From contig OW240921.1 of the NCBI GenBank assembly GCA_933207985.1, positions 116,914,142 to 116,978,141 of the forward strand: a stretch of DNA of 64,000 nt. Direction: 5' to 3'. The DNA comes from Pelobates cultripes (Eukaryota > Chordata > Amphibia > Anura > Pelobatidae). Every line of letters starts with the position of its first letter. Positions within the stretch are counted from its first letter, which is position 1. The notes beneath the pieces were generated by a model. It had not been told where the DNA came from. It was given only the letters and a program-made list of their open reading frames with translations, and ran no database searches. This document shows positions 34,428 to 45,576 of this stretch, piece after piece. The translations under genes were made by a program, and so were the position numbers.

Positions 34428-34862
34428 ACTGTTTGATACTATTGTCTCCAACGATATATTTTTTTTTATGTTTAACATATAACACAAGACTGCTGTGAAA
34501 ACACCATTTTGTGACAATAACGCGGTAAGGCCAAGGTCATGAAAAATCAATGAATAATGTTTTAGGATAAATTGATGAATAAGTCTAGGTTTCTGAAAGG
34601 AACGAAATGAAAAGAGTGAAATATTAGATTTGGTTTGACAGTCGTGCTGTTTTCTTCATTTTTCACAGACAGCATTACGACCCTTAGACTTCAGTCTTGT
34701 CAGGATCACGGATACACCAACACACAAACTCGGGTCAACCCAGCAATATAACGAGGAAAAGCAGAAAAATAGGATAGTCACGGACTGGCGGCCATTAGGA
34801 TGACCATGCTCAATGCAATGCATACCGTATCAAAGGACTAAAGTGGAATAGTCAAACCACAA
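34051..34862. other. Noncoding sequence with an (AT)n microsatellite
   Basis: Unique sequence with a pure (AT)n run at 34388-34424. The 72- and 69-codon frames across it are low-complexity. No gene. Confidence 0.5.
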
Positions 34863-36378
34863 GCACTACCTGCAATCTGTAACACTATCTGCAATCTGTA
34901 ACATTACCTGCAATCTGTAACACTAACAATCTATAACACTACCTGCAATCTGTAACACTATCTGCAATCTGTAACAACAATCTGTAACACTATTTGCAAT
35001 CTGTAACACTATCTGCAATCTGTAACACTAACAACAATCTATAACACTAACTACATTCTGTAACACTATCTGCAATCTGTAACACTACCTGCAATCTGTA
35101 ACACTAACAACAATCTATAACACTACCTGCAATATGTAACACTATCTGCAATCTGTAACACTAACAACAATCTATAACACTATCTGCAAACTGTAACACT
35201 AACAGCAATCTATAACACTACCTGCAATATGTAACACTATCTGCAATCTGTAACACTAACAACAATCTATAACACTATCTGCAAGCTGTAACACTAACAG
35301 CAATCTGTAACACTACCTGCAATCTGTAACGCTAACAGCAAACTGTAACACTACCTGCAATCTGTAACACTAACAGCAATCTGTAACACTATCTGCAATT
35401 TGTAACACTATCTGCAATCTGTAACACTAACAACAATCTATAACACTATCTGCAAACTGTAACACTAACAGCAATCTGTAACACTATCTGCAATCTGTAA
35501 CACTAACAACAATCTATAACACTATCTGCAAGCTGTAACACTAACAGCAATCTGTAACACTACCTGCAATCTGTAACGCTAACAGCAAACTGTAACACTA
35601 CCTGCAATCTGTAACACTAACAGCAATCTGTAACACTATCTGCAATTTGTAACACTACCTGCAATCTGTAACACTATCTGCAATCTGTAATACTATCTGC
35701 AATCTGTAACACTACTTGTAATCTGTAACGCTAACAGCAATCTGTAACACTATCTGCAATCTGTAACACTACCTGCAATCTGTAATACTATCTGCAATCT
35801 GTAACACTAACAGCAATCTGTAACACTATCTGCAATTTGTAACACTATCTGCAATCTGTAACACTAACAACAATCTATAACACTATCTGCAAACTGTAAC
35901 ACTAACAGCAATCTGTAACACTATCTGCAATCTGTAACACTAACAACAATCTATAACACTATCTGCAAACTGTAACACTAACAGCAATCTGTAACACTAC
36001 CTGCAATCTGTAACGCTAACAGCAAACTGTAACACTACCTGCAATCTGTAACACTAACAGCAATCTGTAACACTATCTGCAATTTGTAACACTACCTGCA
36101 ATCTGTAACACTATCTGCAATCTGTAACACTGACCGCAATCTGTAACGCTAACAGCAATCTGTAACACTATCTGCAATCTGTAACACTACCTGCAATCTG
36201 TAATACTATCTGCAATCTGTAACACTACTTGTAATCTGTAACGCTAACAGCAATCTGTAACACTATCTGCAATCTGTAACACTATCTGCAATCTGTAACA
36301 CTAACAGCAATCTGTAACACTGACCGCAATCTGTAACACTACCTGCAATCTGGAACATTACCTGTAATAAGTAACACT
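34863..36378 (+). repeat. 19-bp minisatellite, left arm of an inverted pair, about 78 copies
   Basis: Units 'CTATCTGCAATCTGTAACA' and 'CTAACAGCAATCTGTAACA' (19 bp) alternate in blocks. Block sequences near 35260-35660 reappear almost unchanged at 35880-36190, showing duplication of several hundred bases. The reverse complement of this unit forms the array at 37337-38336. Confidence 0.95.
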
Positions 36379-37336
36379 CCGCTATCTGCTCAATATACCT
36401 GCAATAAACGTTTTCAGTTTCAACCGTTTCATATGTTGACATTGTGAACTGAATGTATCCTTTATGCGGTAAAATACTTTTTTGGATCAAAACAAATTTC
36501 CCATCTCAAACTCTCTGGAGAACAAGCACAGAATTAAGAAACACGATTTCTAACCGAGGAAAAAAACAGTTTGTTCCGAAGGAATGTTCTGGAACATGTT
36601 TGGGGGCTGATGGCGCTGATATGACCTACTTCTACTTCTGCAAACCTTACGTAAGAAACTCACAAGACGTCTTTTAAACGGATTCTTTTTATGTAAAAGA
36701 CAACAAGGCTTCTGCCCGATATAAACAATCAAACTCAAAGAGAATTATGGGTAATCGAGCTCTGCTTTTCTAGATCAGACTGTGAATAAAGATCCAATGC
36801 ATTGTTATACATAGCATTGCTTTAACTCATTCAAATAATCAATATATGTTGTATATTGAGCCATAATCTCATTACTAAAACTGTTATCTTACAAAGAAAC
36901 ATGTAACGGGTCAGCTGTGTCCACAGAAATGGCTTGTATTATGGCGGAGAAGGAATACGAGGAGTGTACGTGCGGCAGACTTTGTTATGGTAAATTAGCA
37001 CATTAATTGCAGTAATGTGTGCCAGAGTATTCACTGGATTACCGCGCACCATTTTCATCCAGCTGAATGGCTCATCATTCGAGTGTCCTCCACGAAATCT
37101 TTTATCGGCCTTGGAAATAATCAACAGGGGTTCCTGTAATTATAGGCAGTGACTTGCGTGCTATCAGAACCAGATGCCATTTCCAGATATTATCGCGCCA
37201 GGATGGGGTACAAGCCGCGCTACGTGTTCACAGCCTTCAAAAAGCTTTGTGTTTCAGAGAGCAGATTGTTCCTCTCTCTGCAAATAAAACTAATTCTTAT
37301 ATCGGAAAACGCACTTTTACCCTGTCTGTGTATCTG
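36379..37336. promoter_or_regulatory. Unique core between two inverted 19-bp arrays
   Basis: About 958 bp of unique sequence. 36900-37150 is motif-rich: 'GGTAAATTAGCACATTAATT', 'CATCCAGCTGAATGGCTC' (an E-box), 'TTTTATCGGCCTTGG', 'CCTGTAATTATAGGC'. This resembles a developmental enhancer. It is flanked on each side by more than 1 kb of complementary repeats. No coding frame has recognisable features. Confidence 0.35.
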
Positions 37337-38336
37337 TTACAGATTGCTGTTAGTGTTACACATTGCTGTTAGTTTCAGTTAGCGTTACAGATTGCGGTTA
37401 GTGTTACAGATTGCTGTTAGTGTTAGAGATTGCAGTTAGCGTTACAAATTGCAGGTAATGTTACAGATTGCTGTTAGTGTTACAGATTGCGGTCAGTGTT
37501 ACAGATTGCTGTTAGTGTTACAGGTTGCTGTTCGTGTTACAGATTGCAGGTAGTGTTACAAATCGCAAATAGCGTTACAGATTGCAGATGGCGTTACATA
37601 TTGCTGTTAGCATTACAGATTGCAGGTAGTGTTACAGATTGTAGGTAGCGTTACAGATTGCAGAAAGGGTTACAGATTGCAGAGACGGTTACAGATTACT
37701 GTTAGTGTTACAGATTGCAAGTAGCGTTACAGATTGCTGTTAGTGTTACAGATTGCAGGTAGTGTTACAGATTACAAGTAGTGTTACAGATTGCAGATAG
37801 TATTACAGATTGCAGATAGTGTTACAGATTGCTGTTAGTGTTACACATTGCAGATAGTGTTACAGATTACTGTTAGTGTTACACATTGCAGGTAGTGTTA
37901 CAGATTACTGTTAGTGTTACAGATTGCAAGTAGCGTTACAGATTGCAGGTAGTGTTACAGATTGCTGTTAGTGTTACAGATTGCAGGTAGCGTTACAGAT
38001 TGCAGATAGTGTTACAGATTGCAGGTAGCGTTACAGATTGCAGAGAAGGTTACAGATTACTGTTAGTGTTACAGATTGCAAGTAGCGTTACAGATTGCTG
38101 TTAGTGTTACACATTGCAGGTAGTGTTACAGATTGCTGTTAGTGTTACACATTGCAGGTAGTGTTACAGATTGCTGTTAGTGTTACAGATTGCTGTTAGT
38201 GTTACACATTGCAGGTAGTGTTACAGATTGCTGTTAGTGTTACAGATTGCAGGTAGCGTTACAGATTGCAGATAGTGTTACAGATTGCTGTTAGTGTTAC
38301 ACATTGCAGGTAGTGTTACAGATTGCTGGTAGTGTT
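37337..38336 (-). repeat. 19-bp minisatellite, right arm of the inverted pair, about 52 copies
   Basis: Units 'TTAGTGTTACAGATTGCTG' and 'GTAGTGTTACAGATTGCAG' are reverse complements of the units at 34863-36378. Subtypes (ACACATTGCAGG, AAGGGTTACAG) alternate in blocks. Confidence 0.95.
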
Positions 38337-39352
38337 AATATTGGGATTTTCCATTCATGGAGTTTAGCTTCTCTGTAAAGTTGGCATACGTAGATAGCGT
38401 ACACTGTGCTAATGAATGACATTGAGTAGCAGACACACAGGTGCAAATAATATTTTAAGGTTTTGCAACATAAATTAGCATTTGATTCAGTGATCCACAA
38501 CCGTAGAGGTGTAAAGAAAATGCAATATCTAATTTTATTTCGTTTGACGAATCAAAGACCCATGAGACGAGGAATATTTTTTCTGTATTATTTATATAAT
38601 GCCAGATCGAAAACTCATCTGTCCCATGATTGCAAAAAAATGGGATGCAGACAGCAAATCAGGAGCTTTTAATAGTCTGCAAACGAATGCCAGTTTCGAG
38701 GTCAGAACACGTGTCCCCTAACGCAATCCGGACGCGCAGTGAGATGGGTTGAGCTCACAGCGTGCCGGCACAATATATGTGCATGTGTCGCCCCTAATTG
38801 GTCTAATTAAAGCAGAGATTGCTGGAGGGAGTTGGATTTCTATCTGTAACAAAGCGTCCCATCTTCACGCAGCATATTACAGGGTGATCTTTACCGGGAA
38901 ATACAGCTGCACAGGATACTGCTTATTGAACAGAAAATAACAGAAGTTCTGCAAATGGAGTTATATTTTCAGAATGCCAACATGTATTATTTAGCGAGAA
39001 CATAAAAGCAAAGCGCTCAGCAGATCCTGCAAAGTGTCAGTCTTGGCTTCCAGCCGTCCGTATGTTAAACCATCCTCCGCTCAGCTTTTTCTCCACAATT
39101 AGATCTGAAGACAGAGGATTGAAAGGGAAGATCCCCAGAGACAAGTCTCATGAATATTCATTGATTTAATTTCTATAAAATCCTTCTGCTGCAGCATGTT
39201 TATTTAAAGGAGAATCCTCCCTGGCTCTCACTTTCTCTCCATGAAAGGTTGATAGATTAATATTGATCACTGGAAGCAAAATCCAATTTCTATTTTAGAA
39301 GAGAGAGTGAGGATCTCTGCGAGCCGATTAATTAGCCTGGGGTGTAGGAAGC
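38337..39352. promoter_or_regulatory. Unique block, candidate conserved noncoding element
   Basis: 38690-39352 is unique and rich in motifs: 'GAACACGTGTCCCC' (CACGTG E-box), 'TTGGTCTAATTAAAGCAG', 'TCATGAATATTCATTGATTT', 'GCCGATTAATTAGCCTGGGG'. The block runs into the assembly gap. Function inferred. Confidence 0.35.
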
Positions 39353-39452
39353 NNNNNNNNNNNNNNNNNNNNNNNNNNNNNNNNNNNNNNNNNNNNNNNN
39401 NNNNNNNNNNNNNNNNNNNNNNNNNNNNNNNNNNNNNNNNNNNNNNNNNNNN
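39353..39452. other. Assembly gap (100 N)
   Basis: Exactly 100 N, the conventional size for a gap of unknown length. It splits a motif-rich unique block from an LTR-like repeat, so true content and length here are unknown. The 63-codon frame across it is meaningless. Confidence 0.99.
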
Positions 39453-40034
39453 ATGGAGTTGTAATTTGGAGATATTTTCTGTACCTGGAGATAATTGAGT
39501 TTACTACGGTTACTTAAGCCAATTATCTACAGGATAGAAGGGAGGGATTTTACTGTGTATGTGGGAGTGTTAGACATTGTTGTATTGTTTTGATTGGTTT
39601 GTGTCCTTTGTGTGCCTCTATACCATCAGGTCCAGGGGGTGTGCCTCTGTCCAGAGGAATTGTATAAATTGTGAGTGCTTGCTTCCATTAAACAGACCTG
39701 TTCTACCCTTCATGAAGTCTTGGCTCATGTTTGGGGGATTGGAGAACTACTTACACTCTGGGGATCATAATACTCCCCAGAGTAAGCTCTTGTAAGAGCT
39801 TATTCTTGTTTTTGGTTCCTGCTCTCTGGATTTAGGAGAGGTTCACCCACTGGAAGCTGGAGCCCCGTCTTGGGTCCAGGGTGGGTGGAGGATGGCGAAA
39901 CCCTAACCAAGCTGCGGAGGTTCATGGGGTGTGCGGTGGTTATATTGTTGAGTGCGGTGCTGATAGTCCTTGACGAGCACTAGGAGCATCGTTCGACGGA
40001 GGCACCCAGTCGGGGTGGCAGGAGTTCCGTCACA
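39453..40034 (+). mobile_element. LTR-like repeat truncated by the gap
   Basis: A 'GTATAAA' TATA-like box (39662-39668) is followed 20 bp later by 'ATTAAA' (39687-39692), then T-rich and GC-rich stretches, ending 'GTTCCGTCACA' at 40034. This is the promoter/polyadenylation arrangement of an LTR, and CA is the expected last dinucleotide. The left end lies in or near the gap, so no target duplication can be tested, and orientation is tentative. Confidence 0.4.
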
Positions 40035-40760
40035 ATGGCACATAGCGATAATGGAACAGTAACTGGGCACACTGAGATAATAGTACAGTAACTGGGCACA
40101 CTAAGATAATGGCACACTAACTGAGCATACTGAGATAATGGCACACTACGATAATAGCACATTTACTGTGCACACTGAGGTAATGGTACACTGAGATAAT
40201 GGCACACTAACTGGGCACACTGAAATAATGGCCATAGGGATAATGGTACAGTAACTGGGCACACTGAGATAATGGCCATAGGGATAATGGTACACTAACT
40301 GGGCACACTGACATAATAGCCCACTAAGATAATGGCACACTAACTGGGCACACTAACTGGGCACACTAAGATAATGGCACACTAACTGGGCACACTGACA
40401 TAATAGCCCACTAAGATAATGGCACACTAACTGGGCACACTGACATAATAGCCCACTAAGATAATGGCACACTAACTGGGCACACTGACATAATAGCCCA
40501 CTAAGATAATGGCACACTAACTGGGCACACTGAGATAATGGCATGCTAACTGGACACACTGAGATAATGGCACAGTAACTAGGCACACTGAGATAATGGC
40601 ATACTAACTGGGCAAACTGAGATAATGGCACACTAAGATAATGGCACACTAACTGGGCACACTGAGATCGTGGAACACTGAAATAGTGGCACAATGAGAT
40701 AATGGCACACTAACTGGGCACACTGAGACAATGGTACATTTACTGGGTACAATGACATAA
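40035..40760. repeat. 29-bp minisatellite with sub-units
   Basis: Units of 'GGCACACTAACTGGGCACAC' plus 'TGAGATAAT', with shorter forms missing the middle part. Four near-identical longer units at about 40370-40520 show recent block duplication. The array begins exactly where the LTR-like repeat ends. Minus-strand frames (up to 113 codons) are artefacts. Confidence 0.9.
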
Positions 40761-40891
40761 TTGCAAGGCTATGGATAAATGTGAAATGACTAAAAACCAG
40801 ACATTTTGTATACATCCCGCTTCAGAATCTGTCTGCATTGCTGTTTCAGTATTTTGACAGTATCTCTCCGCCGTCTCAGTTATATCTGTTC
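40761..40891. other. Short unique spacer with hAT target site
   Basis: It ends with the 8-bp target copy ATCTGTTC (40884-40891). Confidence 0.6.
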
Positions 40892-41064
40892 CAGTGGCGT
40901 ACACATGACCCATGGGGCCCCGGTGCGAAAATTGATCCGTGGGCCCCCCCTGGCGCGTGGGCCGGGCCGCAACATATGGCGGTGGGCACCTGGTCGCAGG
41001 GGTTACAGGGCTGCGACCCCTGCGACCGCGGTATGTTCGCCAGTGCATGCAGATGCACACACAC

Positions 41065-41542
41065 TTAAAGGACCAGTCTAGGCACCCAGACCACTTCAGT
41101 TTAAAGAAGTGGTCTGGGTGCCAGGTCCAGCTAGGGTAACCCATTTTTTCATAAACATAGCAGTTTCAGAGAAACTGCTATGTTTATGAATGGGTTTAGC
41201 CTTCCCCTATTTCCTCTAGCGGCTGTCTCATTGACAGCCGCTAGAGGCGCTTGCGTGCTTCTCACTGTGATTTTCACAGTGAGATCACGCCAGCGTCCAT
41301 AGGAAAGCATTATGAATGCTTTCCTGTGTGACCGGCTGAATGCGCGCGCAGCTCTTGCCGCGCGTGCGCATACAGCCGACGGGGAGGAGAACTCTCCGCC
41401 CAGCGCTGGAAAAAGGTAAGTTTTACCCCTTTTCCCCTTTCCAGAGCCGGGCGGGAGGGGGTCCCTGAGGGTGGGGGCACCCTCAGGCCACTATAGTGCC
41501 AGGAAAACGAGTATGTTTTCCTGGCACTATAGTGGTCCTTTA
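41065..41542. mobile_element. Serial-hairpin MITE, copy 2 (nested in the hAT element)
   Basis: The 478-bp element is bounded by TTAA at 41065-41068 and 41539-41542 with the same terminal repeats and hairpin order as copy 1. It differs by a short deletion in the GC-rich central part. Confidence 0.9.
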
Positions 41543-41775
41543 AAGGACCACTACAGACACCCAGATCACATCAGCTCAATGAAGTTGTCTGGGTGTCAGG
41601 TCCCTCTAGTTTTAACCCTGCAGCTGAAAACATTTCACTGAGGGTTAATCCAGCCTCTAGTGGCTGTCTCACTGACAGCCGCTAGAGGAGCACACTGAAC
41701 GTCCATAGGAAAGCATTGAGTAATGCTTTCCTATGGGCGGTTTGAATGCGTGCGCGGTCTCATTCGGAGCTGAAG
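41539..41775. mobile_element. Serial-hairpin MITE, copy 3 (truncated)
   Basis: Starting from the TTAA shared with copy 2, the first half of the element is present ('AGGACCACTACAGACACCCA', the CTCTAGTGGCTGTC hairpin, the CCATAGGAAAGCATT hairpin). It stops near 41775 in a CA-rich microsatellite. Its first hairpin has lost pairing (GATCACATCA against TGAAGTTGTC), so it is the most decayed copy. Confidence 0.8.
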
Positions 41776-42075
41776 ACACACACACTCTCACTTACAGACG
41801 CATACACACTAGCTAACAGAGACACACTCAGCGACAGACATACATACACACTCACACACTCACTTACAAAACATACACTCTCATTGACAAACACTCACTA
41901 ACAGACATCAAACAGACTCACTAAGACACACACACACTAACACTCACTCTAACACTCACTCTAACAGTCACACTCACTCTAACACTCACTCCAACACTCA
42001 CACACTCAAACACTAACACTTACTCTAACACTAACACTCACTCTAACACTAACACACACTCAAACACTAACACGT
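41776..42075. repeat. CA-rich microsatellite/minisatellite
   Basis: Runs of 'ACACTCACTCTAACACTCAC' and 'ACACACTC' variants, with no long regular period. It lies inside the hAT element. Confidence 0.85.
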
Positions 42076-42548
42076 TTTTGTTTGGTTTTTTTAAATGTAA
42101 TCCCCCCAGCCTCCTTACCTTTTGGAGTGCTGGGGGGATTCCCTGGGGTCCAGTGGTGCTGCTGGGCTCCTGGGCGGGTGGCCGGTCGGGCAGGCGGGCG
42201 CGCGAGGGAGCACTCAGTGCTTCCTCTTCAGCTCCCTCGCGCGCCGCGTAGGGATGCCGGCGCCGGAAGATGACGTCATCTTCCGGCTCCGGTATCAGTG
42301 CGGTGCGCGAGGGAAGAAGCACTGAGTCACGCGCCCGCCTGCCTGCCGGCACCCGCCCAGGAGTGTGTGTGTGACAGCAGGGCCAGCCTCGGGGTGCCCT
42401 GAGGTGGCCGGCTCCTGGGCCCCCCAGGGAAAGAGGCTGGCCCTGTGGGCACCTACCGGATCGCAGGGGCGGCCGGGCCCCCTGGTGGGCCGGGCCCGGT
42501 CGCAGCCGCGACCCCTGCGACCCTGGTATGTACGCCACTGATCTGTTC

Positions 42549-45434
42549 ATATTAGCGCTTAGCGTATAAATGTGAGGAGGTGTTTTTTGATGTGAGAAGA
42601 GCTTATTTGGCAAGTTTGCTAAAGGAAAGGTCTTTATTCTGTTTCTGCGACCTTATCCCCGTTACTCAGTTTATGGCACAGATTCTATAGAGCATTTTCA
42701 GACGAAGAACAAGATGGCGGCAGATAGAATCATGAACAGCAGCGAGAGAACGAGGCACGCTGTTAAAACATGCTAACGCCTTCCATATTAACTAGGTGTC
42801 CACTGTGGGAGACCCAGCAGTCATATGCTCTGGTCCAAAGATGGCTGCCATAGAAAGTTCCATTTGCCATCAAGCTCAGCCAGCCGGGATGCCAAAGCCA
42901 GACATCACTGTCGTAGACTCTTGTGGTCCAACAGACCATTTCTTGTGTCCGGGGCACAGCACTCTGGGAATAGGGCCACTCATATAACACGTAAAGCCGG
43001 GCTTTCCTTTATTTACAGAGAGGTACGAGGACATGACATGTTGATGAAAACGAGGACGGTAATTATTTTAATTTTATCAAAATGGAAAATATAATTGATC
43101 TAAACACAAAAAGGCAATACATCAATAGCTTTCAATTTTATGCAAAATGAAAAGTGTTCCTTTGGGAAAGTAAATATTGGAAAATGTTTGGCTGTGTTTA
43201 TCACCAAAAATTAAGTAAAAAAATTACCTGCAGATTGAATTAACAGCGACGTAAGATTTTGTATCTATAATTACAGTCTGTACGGAAATGTTTTCTGTTT
43301 GTCTTTTTTTTTACCGCTTATTATTGTGTCTGATTTCCTAATTTCTTTTTGATGTTTTGAACGGAACACGTTATATCTCTAACGCTATGTAACCACCGTA
43401 TACGCATACCGTATCTGCTCTAAAATATGACTGGCTTTATTTTTCCCTCAAGGGCCGTTAACGTGAGAAAGACACGTGAAATCACTCCAGCCTTTTCTAA
43501 TTGCTTCAAGCCTCTGTTTTTGTGTTTTATGTGCCATAATAAAGCTTTCGTATGTAATATCTCACTTATAGTATGCTGCGGCTTCCCTGCACTCCCTGCG
43601 GAGGGCTTTTACTGCGCCATTTCAAATTGAGTTGTTGTGATGATGTAGAGCAATTTGTGCAGGGTTTTTACTGCTTTGGTTTCGCCTGCGCTGGAAGGGC
43701 AACAGTCACTAAAACAGCAAGTAGTTTTTCCTCGTGTAATCTACGCAAATTTAACAAGGCCCATTCATAAAACAGACCATTAATTCCAGAAGAATTGGTG
43801 GCCCTTGCACATACAGCAGTTGGAATGAGAAGTGTTTTTGGATTTCTGCGCTGGAAACGTGGTAACATGTCAGGCTGACACTGGTCACGGCGGCGAGAGA
43901 CGCACATTAAATCACACTGACAGAAACAGCTCCCGTGACAAAGAGACCCTGTGTATTGACTGATATCCTGTTTGCAACTGTCTGTCACCATCAGATGTGT
44001 AAACACATATCGCTGATGTGGAGGGATTAAAAATTACAACCTACCCTGCTACGTGCGGCACAGACTCCCTGTCTTTGCAATCATTTTGATGGAAGGGCTG
44101 GGAGTTTTGACACCCCAGATAAAAAAGAAAGGCACTCGCAAAAAAATGGGAAAAAGTCATTTAATTGGACGGTCCGACGGTGTCTCTAGCTATCCAGATG
44201 GTTAATAAGTCTAAATGTACAAATTCTCTGCACATCAAAGTGGCTTCATCTTGGAAACTGTTCTCCAAACATATCATTTGCCTCAAATTATTCTGTTTGA
44301 TGTCCACAGCTTCAGCCCCTAATGACCCAAAGTAATGTCACACATCGTTCCACCATCCATAACACAGCGTTAAATCCAACAACAAACACTGCGATGGTGA
44401 GACGGACAATAGCAGTGTGTTTAAACAATGTTTATTGTGTTTCGATCCCAATTTTAAACCGTTCTGTATTTTATTGGGAATAAAGTACTTTTTATAATAA
44501 TACTTCTAATGATATCCATATTTATCCTGGGATAATGTTAAAGGTTCGTTTTATCTTCCTAATTTCACGATGAGCTTTTCACATGATGGCAGGATACATT
44601 GTGCATTGATTTATAGAATCTCCTATGTATGTATTTTCTATAAAAGGAATCTCCAAGATTGAGAAATCTCATCACTGTAACAGAAAATATCATCGTTTGC
44701 CGAACATCCATCATAACCGCTCACATGTGTCTATAAGGGTCTATAATATCCCAAATAATCAAAGATAATTCATATTTATCATCCTGATCACGTTAATGTC
44801 ACAGATCACCAGTCCAGGAGCTGAGCCGAAAAAAACAATCGTGTTATGGGGTTCAACAAAAAAAAAACTAAAAACCACCCCTAAATCTAACAGTGCAATA
44901 ACAGAACTGATAAAAAAAAAATAAAAAAAAAATAAGTGTTAAACTATTCTAAAAGACAGAATTCTTGTGATTATATTGAAGGTGGCAGGGACTGTTTATA
45001 TAGTTTGTCGTTCTGAAGTGTATTTTTAAGGAAATCCTCAAATACCAACCTCTTGCCGTGTGTTTTCCTGTTTACCGAAGATGCAGATAAACTCTGTGTA
45101 TTCGCATGTCAGCGTTGTGACTATGGATTGGGGAGGGGGTATGAATTAGCCGCCAGCGTTTAATATTCATGACAATCAGTAAAGGTCAGAAAGGACGTAT
45201 TTGCCTCTCAGTGCATTGGATCTTCTGAATTACCCACATTATGGAATCATCAGAATCTAAATAGCTGTTTGTTCAAGATATTAACAGATCTGTTAAGAAC
45301 AGCTGGAAAATAAATATACCCAGACATTCCTGCAATAAATTCAGTTCCACAAGCACAGTGTAAAGACCACAGATGGTGGAAACGTAGGTCGGACATAAAG
45401 ATGTGATTTCATGTATTTATTGGCAAAATGGGGG
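42549..45434. promoter_or_regulatory. Unique region with candidate regulatory blocks
   Basis: No gene seen. A perfect YY1-type site AAGATGGCGGC lies at 42711-42721. Motif-rich unique blocks lie at 43420-43900 and 45120-45330; the latter has 'ATGAATTAGCCGCCAGCG', 'TTAATATTCATGACAATCAG' and 'GATATTAACAGATCTGTTAA'. A- and T-runs occur near 44870-44930. Short open frames, for example 112 codons at 43668-44006, have no domains. Conservation untested. Confidence 0.3.
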
Positions 45435-45576
45435 TTTATTCACTAAACAGCTTGTGAAAACCTGACAAATAATTTGTTAAAATGCTCGGTTTTAATTTCA
45501 GCTGTTTTGGATTAAATTTTGGAATTCACTCTCAATTAACTTTCCAAATTCCTGACAATTCACACTTTAGTGAATA
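45435..45576. mobile_element. Short MITE-like element with TTTATTCACTAAA termini
   Basis: 'TTTATTCACTAAA' at 45435 and 'TTTAGTGAATA' at 45566-45576 are inverted repeats around AT-rich sequence. The same terminal motif, decayed, appears near 1040, 30515, 57480 and 58110, suggesting a common low-copy family in the window. Confidence 0.45.

Larger units (their letters stand above)
40892..42540. mobile_element. Non-autonomous hAT-type element with 8-bp target duplication
   Basis: The element runs from CAGTGGCGTACA to TGTACGCCACTG, inverted termini of at least 11 bp. It is flanked by ATCTGTTC at 40884-40891 and 42541-42548, the 8-bp duplication diagnostic of hAT elements. Sub-terminal GC-rich blocks are also complementary ('GGTCGCAGGGGTTACAGGGC' against 'GTCGCAGCCGCGACCCCTGC'). 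No transposase is present. Two serial-hairpin MITEs and a (CACTCTAA)n-type microsatellite sit inside. The 191-codon minus-strand frame at 42038-42613 crosses the element's end and is GC-driven. Confidence 0.85.

Noticed and set aside
34863..38336. CRISPR-like regular repeats
   Set aside because: Units are contiguous without unique spacers, and the context is vertebrate. They are minisatellites.
42038..42613. 191-codon minus-strand frame
   Set aside because: It runs across the right terminus of the hAT element and its target duplication; its length follows from high GC content.
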